The notes beneath the pieces are model-generated. The model was not told the origin of the DNA. It worked only from the letters and a program-made list of their open reading frames with translations, and made no database searches. The translations under genes and the position numbers were made by a program. A stretch of 64,000 nucleotides of DNA. Origin: an uncultured Gammaproteobacteria bacterium. Lineage in GTDB: Bacteria > Pseudomonadota > Gammaproteobacteria > JAADHQ01. Location of the stretch: the NCBI GenBank assembly GCA_947258655.1, contig CAMYJD010000004.1:131644-195643 (forward strand), read 5' to 3'. Below are positions 37,290 through 47,350 of this stretch, in pieces; position 1 is the stretch's first letter; each line of letters opens with the position of its first letter.

Positions 37290-37663
37290 CAGATAATATA
37301 TATGCAATACACCATGGCAGTGTGATCGTAGAGGATACGCAAGCGGCCCTGAATTTCTACTGCGACATTCTCGGGCTCAGACAAAATATGCAGCGCCCGT
37401 CGCTTGGATATCCGGGCGCATGGCTCGATGTCGGTGAGCAGCAGCTTCATTTACTCGAGCTTGATAATCCTGACCCGCGCGAGGGACGACCACAGCATGG
37501 CGGGCGTGACAGGCATATTGCGTTGTCGGTCAGTAATCTGGATGTGATTATTGCACGCCTGGAACAGAGCAAATATCCTTATACAACCAGTTCCTCGGGC
37601 AGGCGCGCCCTGTTCTGTCGCGATCCGGACGGTAATGCAATCGAGTTTGTCGAGACAGGCTAG
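37286..37663 (+). CDS. VOC-family (glyoxalase/dioxygenase-fold) protein
   Basis: A 125-residue single-domain vicinal-oxygen-chelate protein. The two beta-alpha-beta-beta-beta modules are clear: IHHGSVIVEDTQAALNFYCDILGL and HIALSVSNLDVIIARLE, with candidate metal ligands His (IHH), His/Glu (HLLELDNP), His (RHIALS) and Glu (AIEFVETG). The reaction is unknown. It overlaps the transporter gene by four bases and converges on glnD with a five-base gap. Confidence 0.88.
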   Translation: MTDNIYAIHHGSVIVEDTQAALNFYCDILGLRQNMQRPSLGYPGAWLDVGEQQLHLLELDNPDPREGRPQHGGRDRHIALSVSNLDVIIARLEQSKYPYTTSSSGRRALFCRDPDGNAIEFVETG

Positions 37664-37668
37664 TTTGC

Positions 37669-40323
37669 CTATGTGTCCAGTACCTCAAGCAGGCAATCGC
37701 GCAGCTGCATGAACTTCTCGGTATCAAGAGGCTCGCGCTCCTTGTTGGTGATATAAAAAATATCCTCGATACGCGCCCCGATTGTGGCAATCTTGGCTTT
37801 TTGCAGCCTGATTCCGCATTGTTTAAAGGCCTGGCCTATGAGCGATAACGCGCCGGGCCGATCAGCCGTTGTGACTTCCAGAATCGTGCGAGGATAATGA
37901 TCATCCTGGGAAAAGCTGATTTCCGTATTGATATTAAAATGTTTGTATTGTCGTGGCAGGCGCCTGTCGACAACAATTTCGTCAATGTCATCGCCTGTCA
38001 GGTCCTGCTGTAACGCTTCCCCGATTTCATCGAGGCGATGCTTGTTGTGCACTGTATTTAAATTCTGCTCAAGCACCTGATAGGTGTCCAGTGTATAATC
38101 ATCATCGGTGCCTATTATACGTGCGTCAACTACATTCAGGCCTATGCGCTCAAGACAGGCTGTGGTTGTTGCAAACTGGTTAAATCGCGTTGGCCCATAG
38201 ATGAAGATGCAGGTAGTCCCGCGGATCTCATCCTCACGTACCCGAATGATGGGCAGGTCCGCGCTGTCCGTGTTGCAGATGGTTTGCAGATGCCAGGCCA
38301 TCACATCCGGGTTGTAGCGAACAAAATATTCCTGTGGCAGGCGTGACCAGATGTTATCGGCCATATCCCTGCTGTATTCCGTGTCCTTGAGTAACTTTAG
38401 CGCGTCATTTTTCTTGCTCTCAATAATCTCCTTGCTGGTAAACAGTTCCACGGTACGCATGCGCAGTGTTTTTCTGGTGGAATAATACAGTTCGCGTAAC
38501 AAGGCATCCTTCCACGAATTCCATAACTCCGGGTTGGTGGCACGAATATCGGCGACTGTCAGCAGGTAAATATAGTCGAGATGGACCTGGTCATCGACGA
38601 GTGCTGCAAACTCCTGGATGACCTCGGGATCACTGAGGTCCTTGCGTTGCGCTGTCATTGACATCAGCAGATGGTTTTTTACCAGCCAGGCGACCAGACG
38701 GGTATCATACTCTCCCAGTCCATGTGAGCGGCAAAATTCTATGGCTTCATCCTCGCCCAGTTCCGAGTGGTCGCCACCGCGGCCCTTGGCAATATCATGA
38801 TAGAGCCCGGCAATGTACAGCAGTTCGGGTTTGGCAATGGTCTGGATAAGCTCGCTGCATAGCGGGAATTCGTCATAATGCTCGGGGATCGTAAATCGAC
38901 GCAGGTTACGCACGACGAACAGTATATGCTCGTCGACGGTATAAATATGAAACAGGTCGTATTGCATACGCCCGACGATATTCTCAAATGCCGGCAGATA
39001 GGCCGCCAGGATTCCATATCGATTCATGCGTCGCAGTTCATGGGTGATGCCATTAGGCTGACGCAGGATTTCCATGAAAATGCTGTTGGTGCGTAAATCA
39101 TTCCTGACTGTATCATCGATCAGGTCCTTGCTTGCGCGTATTAACCTGATGGTTGTGGCACGTACGCCTTTCAGTTCCGGGTGTTGCTGCAATAACAGGG
39201 ATATTTCCAGTAGGGCATAAGGGTAGTGCCTGAAGACGTCGTCATGCGTGACTTCAATAAAGCCCTTGGTTGCCTGAAAACGGCTGTTCAGGGGTGTCGG
39301 TGTGGGGGATTCCTCGGCATACAGTATGGCTTCCTTGAAATGCTGCAATAACATTTCATTGAGGCGATCCAGCTCCATTACGGTACGATAATATTGCTGC
39401 ATGAACTGTTCTACGGCCATATTATGATCGCCATCGCGAAAACCGAACATCAGGGCCAGGGTATTCTGATGATCGAACAACAGGCGGTCTTCACGGCGCC
39501 TGGTTACCGTGTGCAGGGCATAGCGTATCTTCCATAACAGTTTCTGCCCTTCGATAAGGGAATGATATTCGTCTTCACTGAGGAATCCATGGCTGACCAG
39601 TTCGTACAGATCCCTGGCGCCAAAGTGGCGTTTGGCTACCCAGCCAATCATGTGGATATCCCTCAGACCTCCGGGACTTTCCTTGATATTGGGCTCCAGT
39701 TTATAGGCGGTATCATCGAAGCGCAGATGGCGCCGTTTTTGTTCTTCGTGTTTGGCTTCAAAGAAACGGTCACTGGGCCATAGTTTGTCAACTGACGTGG
39801 CCGCAATCATTTGCTCGAACAGTTCCTGCTCACCGCACAGAAAACGCGATTCAACCAGATTGGTTATGACGGTTACATCCTGATTGGCCTCGTTAACGCA
39901 ATCGTCGATGGTACGTACGCTTTGCCCGACTTCCATGCCTATGTCCCAGAGCATGGTCAGGAAGGTCTCGATGGTAGTGCGACTGTTCTCAAGCGCATTG
40001 TCCTCAAACAGCAGCAGCAGATCGATATCGGAGCCCGGATGTAATTCCTGACGACCGAAACCGCCCACGGCAATCAATGCGGCCCGATGCGACGATTCGT
40101 CGAAGTTGAATTGCCATGCGCGTTGTAATATTTCATCGATCATGCGTGCATAGTCATGCACAATGGTTTCGATATCATCATCACGATCGAAACGCTCCTG
40201 TAATGTCTGTTTTCCCTGACGTAGTGTTTCACGGAATATGGCCACCGGATCCGTTGTCGTCGACAGATCGCTATCAAGTTGGCGGGTATCAAGCACGGGG
40301 TGCTGCTGGTTCATGTTGGGCAT
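37669..40323 (-). CDS. glnD: [Protein-PII] uridylyltransferase/uridylyl-removing enzyme
   Basis: Nitrogen sensor of 884 residues that uridylylates PII at low glutamine and removes UMP at high glutamine. The nucleotidyltransferase site is GGFGRQELHPGSDIDLLLLF (G-G...DxD). The HD hydrolase domain has GLYHDIAKGRGGDHSELG. Two ACT domains end the protein (TTCIFIYGPTRFNQFATTTACLE and ILEVTTADRPGALSLIGQAF in part). All parts are intact. Together with map it forms a minus-strand pair divergent from rpsB, a standard gammaproteobacterial order. Confidence 0.96.
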   Translation of the reverse strand: MPNMNQQHPVLDTRQLDSDLSTTTDPVAIFRETLRQGKQTLQERFDRDDDIETIVHDYARMIDEILQRAWQFNFDESSHRAALIAVGGFGRQELHPGSDIDLLLLFEDNALENSRTTIETFLTMLWDIGMEVGQSVRTIDDCVNEANQDVTVITNLVESRFLCGEQELFEQMIAATSVDKLWPSDRFFEAKHEEQKRRHLRFDDTAYKLEPNIKESPGGLRDIHMIGWVAKRHFGARDLYELVSHGFLSEDEYHSLIEGQKLLWKIRYALHTVTRRREDRLLFDHQNTLALMFGFRDGDHNMAVEQFMQQYYRTVMELDRLNEMLLQHFKEAILYAEESPTPTPLNSRFQATKGFIEVTHDDVFRHYPYALLEISLLLQQHPELKGVRATTIRLIRASKDLIDDTVRNDLRTNSIFMEILRQPNGITHELRRMNRYGILAAYLPAFENIVGRMQYDLFHIYTVDEHILFVVRNLRRFTIPEHYDEFPLCSELIQTIAKPELLYIAGLYHDIAKGRGGDHSELGEDEAIEFCRSHGLGEYDTRLVAWLVKNHLLMSMTAQRKDLSDPEVIQEFAALVDDQVHLDYIYLLTVADIRATNPELWNSWKDALLRELYYSTRKTLRMRTVELFTSKEIIESKKNDALKLLKDTEYSRDMADNIWSRLPQEYFVRYNPDVMAWHLQTICNTDSADLPIIRVREDEIRGTTCIFIYGPTRFNQFATTTACLERIGLNVVDARIIGTDDDYTLDTYQVLEQNLNTVHNKHRLDEIGEALQQDLTGDDIDEIVVDRRLPRQYKHFNINTEISFSQDDHYPRTILEVTTADRPGALSLIGQAFKQCGIRLQKAKIATIGARIEDIFYITNKEREPLDTEKFMQLRDCLLEVLDT

Positions 40324-40342
40324 AATTCAGGATAAGGGCTGT

Positions 40343-41125
40343 TTAATTGGCTGGCAGGATAGGTTCTTCATCGGCTCTGAGCGTCAACACCTCGAAGCCA
40401 GCGGCAGTTACCAGGATGGTATGTTCCCATTGTGCCGATGCCTTGTGGTCCTTTGTGACCACGGTCCATTGATCACCGAGTAACTTGACGTTACGTTTAC
40501 CCAGGTTGACCATCGGCTCGATCGTGAAGGTCATGCCTTCTACCAGTTCATCGCCGCTCCCCGGTGTGCCGTAATGGACGACCTGTGGATCCTCGTGAAA
40601 ATTACGCCCAATACCATGACCGCAATATTCGCGGACCACCGAGTAATTACGCGATTCGACATATTTCTGGATCAGGCTGCCGATATCACCCAGGCGGGTA
40701 CCCGGCCTGACGATCGCGATCGCACGGCGCAGGCTCTCATAGGTTGTCTCGACCAGGCGTTTGTTATGGGTCGTGGGTGTGCCGACATAGAACATCTTGC
40801 TGGTATCGCCATGAAAACCATCCTTGATGACCGTGATATCGATGTTGATGATGTCGCCGTTTTTTAATTTCTTTTTTCCAGGTATCCCATGGCAGACCTG
40901 GTGGTTGACCGATGTACAGATGGACTTCGGGAATCCCTTGTAATTGAGCGGTGCAGGGATGGCCTTTTGTTCATTGACGATGTACTGATGGCAAATCTGG
41001 TCCAGTTCCTCTGTCGTAATTCCTTGTTTTACATGGCCTTCTACCATTTCCAGCACTTCAGCGGCAAGGCGGCCGGCGACTCTCATCTTGTCTATTTCGT
41101 CGCCTGTCTTGATTGTTACTGCCAT
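40343..41125 (-). CDS. map: Methionine aminopeptidase type I
   Basis: Metalloprotease of 260 residues that removes the initiator Met from nascent proteins. The five metal ligands are in place: two Asp (INIDITVIKDGFHGDTS), His (GHGIGRNFH), Glu (FTIEPMVN) and Glu (WEHTILVT). Divergent from rpsB and upstream of glnD. Confidence 0.96.
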   Translation of the reverse strand: MAVTIKTGDEIDKMRVAGRLAAEVLEMVEGHVKQGITTEELDQICHQYIVNEQKAIPAPLNYKGFPKSICTSVNHQVCHGIPGKKKLKNGDIINIDITVIKDGFHGDTSKMFYVGTPTTHNKRLVETTYESLRRAIAIVRPGTRLGDIGSLIQKYVESRNYSVVREYCGHGIGRNFHEDPQVVHYGTPGSGDELVEGMTFTIEPMVNLGKRNVKLLGDQWTVVTKDHKASAQWEHTILVTAAGFEVLTLRADEEPILPAN

Positions 41126-41209
41126 TCGTTGGCTCCTGATGCATTCTTGTTCTGTATGTATAATTGCCTAATAGTAACATGAACCGGCAGTGCGTGGAGC
41201 AGGCAGACA

Positions 41210-41238
41210 TTGTTGTCGGGGCAGGATTATGGTATAAA
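41210..41238 (+). promoter_or_regulatory. rpsB promoter with GC discriminator
   Basis: -35 TTGTTG (41210-41215), 17-base spacer and -10 TATAAA (41233-41238), followed by a GCGCGCGC discriminator typical of promoters under stringent (ppGpp) control. The predicted start near 41245 leaves a leader of about 114 bases. Confidence 0.7.
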
Positions 41239-41244
41239 GCGCGC

Positions 41245-41358
41245 GCTAACTTTAGCAAATTCACACATGTACTGTAGCGTGCTGCTGGGTGCCTGATGAT
41301 ATCGGGTTGTAGTACGAGGTACATGGAGGCCTAACCCTTAAAAAATTGGAGTTTTATC
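41245..41358 (+). promoter_or_regulatory. rpsB leader, possible S2 autoregulatory element
   Basis: The untranslated leader is long and G-rich, with blocks GGTGCCTGATGATATCGGG and ACATGGAGGCCTAACCC near the start codon. In gammaproteobacteria the rpsB leader is known to mediate repression by S2. I infer the same here from position and length; a structure was not computed. Confidence 0.4.
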
Positions 41359-42204
41359 ATGGCAAACGTAACTATGCGCCAGATGCTTGAAGCAGGCGTA
41401 CATTTTGGACATCAGACGCGCTACTGGAACCCGAAAATGGCACCCTACATTTTCGGTGAACGCAGCAAAATCCATATCATTAACCTGGAAAAATCCCTGC
41501 CGATGTACAATGACGCCACTAATTTTATTAGTAGCCTTGCGTCAAGAAACGGCAAAATCATGTTCGTGGGCACGAAGCGCTCGGCACGTCAGGCTATTTC
41601 GGAAGAGGCTATACGCGCCGGTATGCCGTATGTCAATCACCGTTGGCTGGGTGGCATGCTGACCAATTTTAAAACAGTCAAGCAATCCATCAAACGTCTG
41701 AAGGATCTCGAGGCGATGCAGGCGAGTGGCGGTTTTGACCGTCTCAGTAAAAAAGAAACCCTGATGCGCACGCGTGAAATGGAGAAACTTGAAAAGAGCC
41801 TGGGTGGTATCAAGGACATGAAAGGGCTGCCCGATGCGTTGTTTGTTATCGACGTTGAACAGGAAAAAATTGCCGTTCAGGAAGCAGTAAAACTGAATAT
41901 ACCCGTTATCGCTATAGTAGACAGTAACAGTTCGCCGGATAACGTTGATTATATAATCCCGGGTAACGATGATTCTATCCGCGCTATCCAGCTCTACACC
42001 AGAGGTGTCGCTGATTCTGTCCTTGAAGGCAAGGCATCAGCATCCACGGTGGCTGACACAGAAGACGAATTCGTTGAAGTGGAAGAAAGCAACGCTGGAA
42101 AGCCGGAGCGGAAAAAATCATCAGCCAAACAACAGGCGAGCAGCGAAGAGGCGGATAAAACAGCCTCTGGCGATGAGTCTGGGGCGGCTGAGGCAGGAGC
42201 ATAA
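41359..42204 (+). CDS. rpsB: 30S ribosomal protein S2
   Basis: Ribosomal protein of 281 residues. The S2 signature [20 protein letters not shown] opens the protein, and [15 protein letters not shown] and [25 protein letters not shown] (in part) are standard. The family is usually about 240 residues. Here about 50 extra C-terminal residues are acidic and low-complexity ([11 protein letters not shown], then Lys/Ser/Ala/Glu-rich), probably disordered. It is the first gene of the large plus-strand cluster. Confidence 0.97.
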   Translation: MANVTMRQMLEAGVHFGHQTRYWNPKMAPYIFGERSKIHIINLEKSLPMYNDATNFISSLASRNGKIMFVGTKRSARQAISEEAIRAGMPYVNHRWLGGMLTNFKTVKQSIKRLKDLEAMQASGGFDRLSKKETLMRTREMEKLEKSLGGIKDMKGLPDALFVIDVEQEKIAVQEAVKLNIPVIAIVDSNSSPDNVDYIIPGNDDSIRAIQLYTRGVADSVLEGKASASTVADTEDEFVEVEESNAGKPERKKSSAKQQASSEEADKTASGDESGAAEAGA

Positions 42205-42260
42205 GGCTTCTGTAGATTCAGTATCAAGATATATAGATATTTTTCAGGGGATAAACAGTT

Positions 42261-43136
42261 ATGGCTATAACAGCAGCCTTAGTTAAAGAACTACGTGAAC
42301 GCACCGGTGCCGGCATGATGGAATGTAAAAAGGCACTGGTCGAAACAGGCGGTGATATTGATGCAGCCATTGATGCGATGCGCAAGTCCGGACTTGCCAA
42401 GGCCGACAAAAAGTCGGGTCGTGTCGCTGCTGAAGGTGTGATCGGGATTCGTATATCGGATGACAGCAAGCAGGGTGTCATGGTTGAGATCAATAGTGAG
42501 ACCGATTTTGTTTCCAAGGGTGATGATTTCAAGGACTTCGTTAATGCTGTCATGCAATGTGCGAGCACGAATGACATCAGTGACATAGATGATTTGCAGT
42601 CTGCTACTATGGAAAATGGCGACTCGGTAGCTAATAATCGCCAGGCATTGGTAGCCAAGATCGGTGAAAACATTCAGGTACGACGTATGCAAAAGATTGC
42701 CGGTGATAACCTGGTCATATCTTACCTGCATGGAGACCGAATTGGTGTTATGGTCGAGCTCAAGGATGGGGATGAGGCGTTGGGCAAGGATATAGCCATG
42801 CATATTGCTGCCAGCCGCCCGGTTTGCGTGAAGCCCGAAGATGTTCCGGCAGAAGTTCTGGAGAAGGAAAAAGAGATCTTCATTGCCCAGGCCAGGGAAA
42901 GCGGCAAGCCTGACAATATCATCGAAAAGATGATTGATGGCCGTATGCGTAAATACCTGTCAGAAATAACCCTGTTGGGACAAGCCTTTGTCAAGGAGCC
43001 GGATCTGACGGTCGAGAAGCTGTTGGCTTCAAAGGGCGCAGAGGTTGTCAGTTTTGTGCGCATGGAAGTCGGTGAAGGCGTCGAGAAGAAAACAGAGAAC
43101 TTTGCGGATGAAGTCATGGCGCAAGTAAAAGGCTAG
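42261..43136 (+). CDS. tsf: Elongation factor Ts
   Basis: Guanine-nucleotide exchange factor for EF-Tu, 291 residues. The N-terminal UBA-like domain and [10 protein letters not shown] loop are intact ([34 protein letters not shown]). It is the usual partner of rpsB, 56 bases downstream. A long hairpin separates it from pyrH. Confidence 0.97.
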   Translation: MAITAALVKELRERTGAGMMECKKALVETGGDIDAAIDAMRKSGLAKADKKSGRVAAEGVIGIRISDDSKQGVMVEINSETDFVSKGDDFKDFVNAVMQCASTNDISDIDDLQSATMENGDSVANNRQALVAKIGENIQVRRMQKIAGDNLVISYLHGDRIGVMVELKDGDEALGKDIAMHIAASRPVCVKPEDVPAEVLEKEKEIFIAQARESGKPDNIIEKMIDGRMRKYLSEITLLGQAFVKEPDLTVEKLLASKGAEVVSFVRMEVGEGVEKKTENFADEVMAQVKG

Positions 43137-43167
43137 TAGACTTTCTGACAAATTGTTATTCTTGTAA

Positions 43168-43199
43168 ACATGGGTGCCTGTTGATACAGGCACCCATGT
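43168..43199 (+). terminator. Perfect hairpin between tsf and pyrH
   Basis: Thirteen base pairs ACATGGGTGCCTG / CAGGCACCCATGT with loop TTGATA. No T-tract follows, so it is more likely an attenuating or mRNA-protecting structure than a full terminator. Confidence 0.55.
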
Positions 43200-43250
43200 A
43201 CATGTCAGGGACGGATAAAAAATAACGCTAATTAAATAAGGGTGTGTGCC

Positions 43251-43970
43251 ATGTCAGAGAAAGCTTCCCGGTATAAACGCATTCTGCTCAAACTGAGCGG
43301 TGAGGCATTGATGGGGGGTGGCGATTACGGCATAGATCCCGATGTTATTACCAGAGTGGCGAGTGAAATCAGCGATGTCGTATCGCTGGGTGTGGAAGTC
43401 GGTGTGGTTATTGGTGGTGGCAACATCTTCAGGGGGGCAGGCCTCGCCGAAGGTGGTATGGACCGGGTCACCGGTGATCACATGGGTATGCTGGCTACTG
43501 TCATGAATGCACTCGCCATGCAGGATGCACTGGAAAAGCTAAATGTCCCCGCGCGTGTCATGTCCGCACTGAGTATTCACCAGGTTTGCGAGGATTATAT
43601 TCGCCGAAAAGCCATTCGTCACCTTGAAAAAGGGCGTGTCGTTATGTTTGCTGCCGGTACCGGCAATCCGTTTTTTACTACTGATTCAGCTGCCAGCCTG
43701 CGTGCGATCGAGATTGGTGCCGATATTGTCATCAAGGCAACCAAGGTTGACGGTGTTTACAGTGATGATCCGGTGAAAAACCCTGATGCAGTTCGCTATG
43801 ACAGGCTTGGGTATGATGAAGTGCTGGACAAAAAACTGATGGTCATGGATGCGACCGCAATCGTACTTTGCAGGGACAGTAACATGCCCCTGAATGTATT
43901 TAGTATCAACAATCACGGCGACCTGTTACGTATGATGCAGGGTGAATCCGTCGGAACTGTGGTGGAGTAG
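43251..43970 (+). CDS. pyrH: UMP kinase
   Basis: Bacterial UMP kinase of 239 residues from the ATG at 43251, preferred over a GTG at 43242 because AAGGG is well placed before it. Motifs: [37 protein letters not shown] and [15 protein letters not shown]. It makes UDP from UMP. It ends seven bases before frr. Confidence 0.96.
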   Translation: MSEKASRYKRILLKLSGEALMGGGDYGIDPDVITRVASEISDVVSLGVEVGVVIGGGNIFRGAGLAEGGMDRVTGDHMGMLATVMNALAMQDALEKLNVPARVMSALSIHQVCEDYIRRKAIRHLEKGRVVMFAAGTGNPFFTTDSAASLRAIEIGADIVIKATKVDGVYSDDPVKNPDAVRYDRLGYDEVLDKKLMVMDATAIVLCRDSNMPLNVFSINNHGDLLRMMQGESVGTVVE

Positions 43971-43977
43971 TCAGGAC

Positions 43978-44535
43978 ATGATCGAAGATATCAAGGCTGA
44001 CGCAGCAAGTCGTATGACCAAAAGCGTCGAGGCGTTCAAGCATGAATTAGGCAAGATCCGTACGGGCAGGGCACATCCCAGTCTGCTTGAACAGATTTTG
44101 GTAGAATATTATGGCAGTGATGTACCGATAAGCCAGGTAGCCAATGTTGTCGCCGAGGATGCACGCACCTTGCTGGTAACACCGTGGGAAAAAGACATGG
44201 TCAAGGTGGTTGAAAAGGCCATTCTTACTTCTGATCTTGGCTTGAACCCGGCAACGGCAGGGACGGCCATTCGTGTGCCGATGCCACCACTGACCGAGGA
44301 ACGCAGACGTGATCTGGTCAAGGTGGTCAAGCAGGAAGCAGAGAATGGTAAAATTGCTATTCGTAATATCAGACGGGATGCCAATAATGACCTCAAGGAA
44401 CTGGTCAAGGAAAAGGAAATATCCGAGGACGATGAGCGCCGAGGACAGGACGCCATTCAGAAACTTACCGATAAGTATGTTGCAGAAATAGACCAGTTGC
44501 TGGAAGTCAAGGAAAAGGAGTTGATGGAAGTCTGA
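43978..44535 (+). CDS. frr: Ribosome recycling factor
   Basis: Protein of exactly 185 residues from the ATG at 43978, the usual family length; an upstream in-frame extension inside pyrH is a frame artefact. It opens [20 protein letters not shown] and contains [11 protein letters not shown]-like [20 protein letters not shown]. With EF-G it splits post-termination ribosomes. Confidence 0.97.
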   Translation: MIEDIKADAASRMTKSVEAFKHELGKIRTGRAHPSLLEQILVEYYGSDVPISQVANVVAEDARTLLVTPWEKDMVKVVEKAILTSDLGLNPATAGTAIRVPMPPLTEERRRDLVKVVKQEAENGKIAIRNIRRDANNDLKELVKEKEISEDDERRGQDAIQKLTDKYVAEIDQLLEVKEKELMEV

Positions 44536-44607
44536 TGGCAGCAATACGCTATTGCATCGTTTGACAACCTTTCATAAAGTTATTCTTATGCCGCACAGGG
44601 AATCAGT

Positions 44608-45342
44608 TTGAATAGTATGCCACGTCATATTGCCATTGTTATGGATGGAAATGGACGTTGGGCGAGAAAACGGTTCCTGCCCCGTTTTGCTGGGCATAAA
44701 TCTGGGCTCAATGCTACTCGTGATATTGTTCAGGCGTGCTCAGATCTGGGCATAGAAGCACTTACCCTGTTTGCCTTTAGTAGTGAAAACTGGAAACGAC
44801 CGAAGCTTGAAGTGCGTCTGTTGATGGACCTTTTCGCCAGTTCGCTACAGAAAGAAATGTCGCGTTTGCACGAAAATAATGTACGCATTCGTTTTATCGG
44901 CGACCTTTCCGCTTTTTCCGGCAAACTACAGGAACTGATTGCAGAGTCGGAGCGACAGACGGCTGGCAATACGGGTCTGGAACTAAGCATTGCGGTGAAC
45001 TATGGCGGTCGTTGGGATATCGTCAATGCTGTCCAGCAGATCTCGTCTGCGTTAGTGGATGGGACGATCAGCAAAGAACAGATCGACACAGACCTGGTTT
45101 CCAGCTACATGTCATTGTCTGACCTGCCTGATCCCGACCTTTTCATTCGTACTGGCGGAGAACAACGCATCAGTAATTTCCTGCTATGGCAGCTGGCCTA
45201 TACGGAACTCTATTTCAGCGACACTTTATGGCCGGATTTTGACAAGGCCGAATTACAACAGGCACTGGAAGCTTTTAGCAAGCGCCAACGCCGTTACGGA
45301 AAAACGGGTGACCAGGTTGAAGGAAATGAGCTGAATGCTTAA
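44608..45342 (+). CDS. uppS: Undecaprenyl diphosphate synthase
   Basis: cis-Prenyltransferase, 244 residues, that makes the C55 lipid carrier. Catalytic motif VMDGNGRWA (Asp), AGHKSGL, FAFSSENWKRP and the C-terminal RTGGEQRISNFLLWQLAYTE are complete. A TTG at 44608 (CAGGGA seven bases upstream) is the probable start; an ATG three codons later is an alternative. Overlaps cdsA by eight bases. Confidence 0.95.
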   Translation: MNSMPRHIAIVMDGNGRWARKRFLPRFAGHKSGLNATRDIVQACSDLGIEALTLFAFSSENWKRPKLEVRLLMDLFASSLQKEMSRLHENNVRIRFIGDLSAFSGKLQELIAESERQTAGNTGLELSIAVNYGGRWDIVNAVQQISSALVDGTISKEQIDTDLVSSYMSLSDLPDPDLFIRTGGEQRISNFLLWQLAYTELYFSDTLWPDFDKAELQQALEAFSKRQRRYGKTGDQVEGNELNA

Positions 45343-46159
45343 GCAACGAATACTCACTGCGTTGATACTGATTCCGCTGGTCATCAGCGGAATCCTGTAT
45401 CTGCCTGTGGCAGCGATAGCAGCCATACTCGCTATATTGATGCTGCAGGGTGGCTGGGAATGGAGTCGTCTTGCGGGTATGCAGTCCGGTGCAATGCGTG
45501 GTGTTTACGTGGCTTTTCTGGCAGTCGTGCTCGGACTTGTATGGTGGCAGATGAAGCCGGGCATGTTAATCCAGGGCCTGGTTACAGCATCGGCCATATT
45601 CTGGTTGCTGGCGACGCTGTGGATTTTTTTTCCGCAGCTGGGAAAGTCGAAAACAATCGTGAATATGCTTATTAAACTGGGTGCCGGCATCCTGGTTCTG
45701 CTGTTGTCCTGGTACGCGCTGCTGGCTGTACAGGCTACACCGCAACAGGGGCCGGTGTGGATTCTTTATTTTCTGTTCCTGATATGGATAGCGGACAGTG
45801 GTGCCTATTTTGCAGGTCGCGCTTTCGGTCGTCATAAACTGGCGGCAGTCGTGAGTCCGGGCAAGACCTGGGAGGGTGTGGCGGGCGCGCTGGTGCTGGT
45901 ATTTCTGTATTCACTGACGGCACCATACTGGCTACCGCTCACAGAGGGGCAGGCAGGCACAATCATCTGGATAAGTCTGTTGCTGGTACCGGTATCTGTT
46001 ATTGGTGATTTATTTGAAAGCCTGATGAAAAGGCAGAGTGGTATAAAGGATAGTGGTCAGTTATTACCGGGGCATGGTGGTGTGATGGACCGGATTGACA
46101 GCCTGACAGCGGTATTCCCCGTCTACCTGTGGATGGCGAGTGTGGCGGGTCTGATATGA
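45335..46159 (+). CDS. cdsA: Phosphatidate cytidylyltransferase
   Basis: Inner-membrane enzyme of 274 residues with about eight helices, making CDP-diacylglycerol. The signature [13 protein letters not shown] and [20 protein letters not shown] are intact. Its start overlaps uppS and its stop overlaps dxr (ATGA). Confidence 0.95.
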   Translation: MLKQRILTALILIPLVISGILYLPVAAIAAILAILMLQGGWEWSRLAGMQSGAMRGVYVAFLAVVLGLVWWQMKPGMLIQGLVTASAIFWLLATLWIFFPQLGKSKTIVNMLIKLGAGILVLLLSWYALLAVQATPQQGPVWILYFLFLIWIADSGAYFAGRAFGRHKLAAVVSPGKTWEGVAGALVLVFLYSLTAPYWLPLTEGQAGTIIWISLLLVPVSVIGDLFESLMKRQSGIKDSGQLLPGHGGVMDRIDSLTAVFPVYLWMASVAGLI

Positions 46160-47337
46160 TCGGTATAGCTATCCTGGGTGCAACAGGCAGTATAGGGGTC
46201 AGTACGCTCGACGTTTTATCACGTTATCCTGATGAATATCGCGTTGTTGCGCTGACAGCTTATCGTGATGCGAGACGACTGTTCGAACAGTGTGTACAAC
46301 ACAGACCTGATTATGCAGTACTTGTCAATGAAGAGGCCGCGACGGAGTTTGCGCGCTGGCTTGAGGATTCAGATTTACCCACAGAATTATTGACGGGAGC
46401 ACAAAACCTCGAAAAGGTGGCAGCGCTGGCGAGCGTGGATTATGTTATGGCCGCTATTGTCGGTGCAGCCGGATTATTGCCAACATTGTCCGCTGCCCGC
46501 GCTGGTAAGCGCATACTGCTGGCCAACAAGGAATCGCTGGTGATGTCAGGCAAGATCCTGCTGGACGAGGTGCGCGCCAATGATGCTGAATTATTACCCA
46601 TCGATAGTGAGCATAATGCAATATTCCAATGCTTACCATCGAATTTCAACAAGGGGCTCGAACAGACCGGGGTAACAAATATTCTATTGACCGCTTCGGG
46701 TGGCCCGTTTAGAAAATTGTCGCTCGACCAATTGCAAAATGTCACTCCGGAACAGGCCTGTGCACACCCTACCTGGGATATGGGCCGCAAGATCTCTGTC
46801 GATTCGGCAACCATGATGAATAAAGGGCTGGAAGTCATTGAGGCCTGCTGGTTATTCAATACGACAACGGACAAGGTCCAGGTGGTGCTGCATCCACAGA
46901 GTGTCGTCCATTCAATGGTACAGTATGCGGATGGTTCAGTATTGGCACAATTAGGCAATCCGGACATGCGCACGCCTATTGCGCATGCATTGGCGTGGCC
47001 GCAGCGTATTGATTCGGGTGTTAAACCACTGGATATCTTCACAGTGGCACGACTGGATTTTGAGGAACCGGACATTGAACGTTTTCGCTGTTTGGGGCTG
47101 GCCTATCAGGCTATGCAGCGCGGTGGTACTGCGCCGACGATATTGAATGCAGCTAATGAGGTGGCTGTGGACAGCTTTCTGCATAACGAACTTTCCTTTG
47201 TAAAAATTGCCGAAGTAATTGAGGCATGCCTGGATGCCGTCGATATTCGGGATGCCGATGAACTTGACAGCATTCTCGATGCAGACAGGAAAGCGAGGGA
47301 AAAGGCCATGCAAATTATCACAGCAATGAATCATTAA
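46156..47337 (+). CDS. dxr: 1-deoxy-D-xylulose 5-phosphate reductoisomerase
   Basis: MEP-pathway NADPH enzyme of 393 residues. Start chosen at the ATG overlapping the cdsA stop, where the Rossmann motif begins ([20 protein letters not shown]). Other marks are [31 protein letters not shown] and [14 protein letters not shown]. It feeds isoprenoid precursors to uppS. Confidence 0.96.
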   Translation: MIGIAILGATGSIGVSTLDVLSRYPDEYRVVALTAYRDARRLFEQCVQHRPDYAVLVNEEAATEFARWLEDSDLPTELLTGAQNLEKVAALASVDYVMAAIVGAAGLLPTLSAARAGKRILLANKESLVMSGKILLDEVRANDAELLPIDSEHNAIFQCLPSNFNKGLEQTGVTNILLTASGGPFRKLSLDQLQNVTPEQACAHPTWDMGRKISVDSATMMNKGLEVIEACWLFNTTTDKVQVVLHPQSVVHSMVQYADGSVLAQLGNPDMRTPIAHALAWPQRIDSGVKPLDIFTVARLDFEEPDIERFRCLGLAYQAMQRGGTAPTILNAANEVAVDSFLHNELSFVKIAEVIEACLDAVDIRDADELDSILDADRKAREKAMQIITAMNH

Positions 47338-47350
47338 GGCGGTAATCTGA

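Noticed and set aside
43942-43977. Upstream extension of frr into pyrH
   Set aside because: The 185-residue protein from 43978 is the exact family length and has its own start context.
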